A stretch of DNA of 64,000 nt from BNWE01 sp964369545. Lineage in GTDB: Bacteria; Pseudomonadota; Alphaproteobacteria; UBA3830. Under the pieces are notes generated by a model. It was not told the DNA's origin. It saw only the letters and a list, made by a program, of their open reading frames with translations, and did no database searches. The stretch spans positions 1 through 64,000 of the forward strand of contig CAYJFA010000001.1 of assembly GCA_964369545.1 (NCBI GenBank), read 5' to 3'. Below, one piece after another: positions 63,560 through 64,000 of this stretch; positions within the stretch are counted from its first letter, which is position 1, and every line of letters starts with the position of its first letter. The position numbers and the translations under genes are program-made.

Positions 63560-64000
63560 CTCGTCCTTTTTTAATTGCTTAGATTATATTTATATAGCAA
63601 TAATGCTAATATCCTCAGTATTTGGCTTTATAAAGGGATTTACACGTTCCTTTTTAAGTTTATGCGCTTGGATTTGTAGTGGTTTTCTTTCTATTATCAT
63701 ATCTCCATATTTGTATCCTTTTACAAAAAAATACTTCACAGAACCGTCCATAGTCCAAGGAGTATCTACAGGAATATCATATATTTTAATACTCATAATA
63801 TTATTACTCATAACACATCTAATATCCGATAGTATAAAGCGCTCTGTTTTGTCAGGACTAGACAGAGCAATTGGGGTATTATTCGGACTCTTTCGGGGAA
63901 TTTTTCTACCATTTTGTATATGTACTATATTTTTAATCTTTGATATCGCGAAAAAGAAATTTGCAATAATAGATCAATCAAAGATATCAGGTATATTATT
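63552..64000 (+). CDS. CvpA-family membrane protein (5' part, cut by window end)
   Basis: At least 149 aa, open at the right edge. The ATG at 63552 overlaps the end of radA by 8 bp. Four membrane helices are visible with the family motifs VFGFIKGFTRSF near the start and SGLDRAIGVLFGLFRG. CvpA is needed for colicin V production in E. coli and often affects membrane stress and purine-operon linkage. The radA-cvpA order is common in alphaproteobacteria. Confidence 0.88.
   Translation, partial: MTNSSFFNCLDYIYIAIMLISSVFGFIKGFTRSFLSLCAWICSGFLSIIISPYLYPFTKKYFTEPSIVQGVSTGISYILILIILLLITHLISDSIKRSVLSGLDRAIGVLFGLFRGIFLPFCICTIFLIFDIAKKKFAIIDQSKISGIL

Overview
The window is an AT-rich segment of an alphaproteobacterial chromosome, almost certainly from an obligate or host-dependent intracellular lineage of the Holosporales/Rickettsiales type. 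The strongest sign is a full-length rickettsial/chlamydial-type ATP/ADP translocase (6862-8349). The CarD regulator, the alphaproteobacterial single-Cys DksA, the 144-aa XRE regulator and the lepB-rnc-era order also fit an alphaproteobacterium. Unlike minimal Rickettsiales, this genome keeps an elaborate envelope programme (glmU, glmS, kdsD, Lpt export, an MsbA-like exporter, an EptA-like transferase, RpoN). Taxonomy below class level is inference.

Layout. 1-15.5 kb: an HD-domain lipoprotein, tsaD, dedA, tRNA-Arg and tRNA-Val, the dksA-lepB-rnc-era run, rpmI-rplT, tlc, gpsA, a degenerate CapD/WbpM-like protein, an amino-acid permease, an Flp pilin with a decayed second copy, a NifU C-terminal protein overlapping a Bax-like glucosaminidase, and obg. 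15.5-19.3 kb: an outer-membrane beta-barrel protein and a large exported protein with a proline-rich 30-bp coding repeat. That repeat is interrupted by a run of exactly 100 N (16949-17048), an assembly gap. 19.3-24.8 kb: leuS, yebC, tRNA-Thr(TGT) and an ABC exporter. 24.8-34.3 kb: a compact minus-strand phage-derived cluster in virion order (portal, prohead protease, major capsid, connector, adaptor, DUF3168-like, tail proteins, hub-like protein, SleB-type endolysin, GTA-type holin). It has no integrase, terminase, tape-measure or recognisable tail-tube gene, and it is interrupted by an EamA transporter gene and a MITE-like element. 34.4-41.7 kb: a lipopolysaccharide/cell-wall block (rpoN, lptB, one lptC-lptA fusion gene, kdsD, glmS, glmU). 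41.8-50.3 kb: a SPOR-like membrane protein, a YmdB-type phosphoesterase, a lytic transglycosylase, an orphan receiver protein, dgkA facing an EptA-like transferase, tRNA-Thr(CGT) with a nearby broken tRNA-Thr fragment, rpsD, yifB and a BON lipoprotein. 50.7-64 kb: rpoB-rpoC without rplKAJL upstream, an XRE regulator, an MFS transporter, carD, radA and the start of cvpA.

How it fits together. ATP import through Tlc would lower the need for energy production, while the cell still makes UDP-GlcNAc, Kdo precursors and LPS and exports LPS through Lpt. EptA-like decoration releases diacylglycerol that DgkA can recycle. The phage-derived block is the best candidate for an undescribed system. Almost every gene in it has an intact frame and a good Shine-Dalgarno sequence, yet the DNA-packaging and tail-length genes are missing. 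That suggests a domesticated, gene-transfer-agent-like or bacteriocin-like particle, or a split locus whose other genes lie elsewhere.

Family assignments come from motifs recognised by eye. No database search was run.
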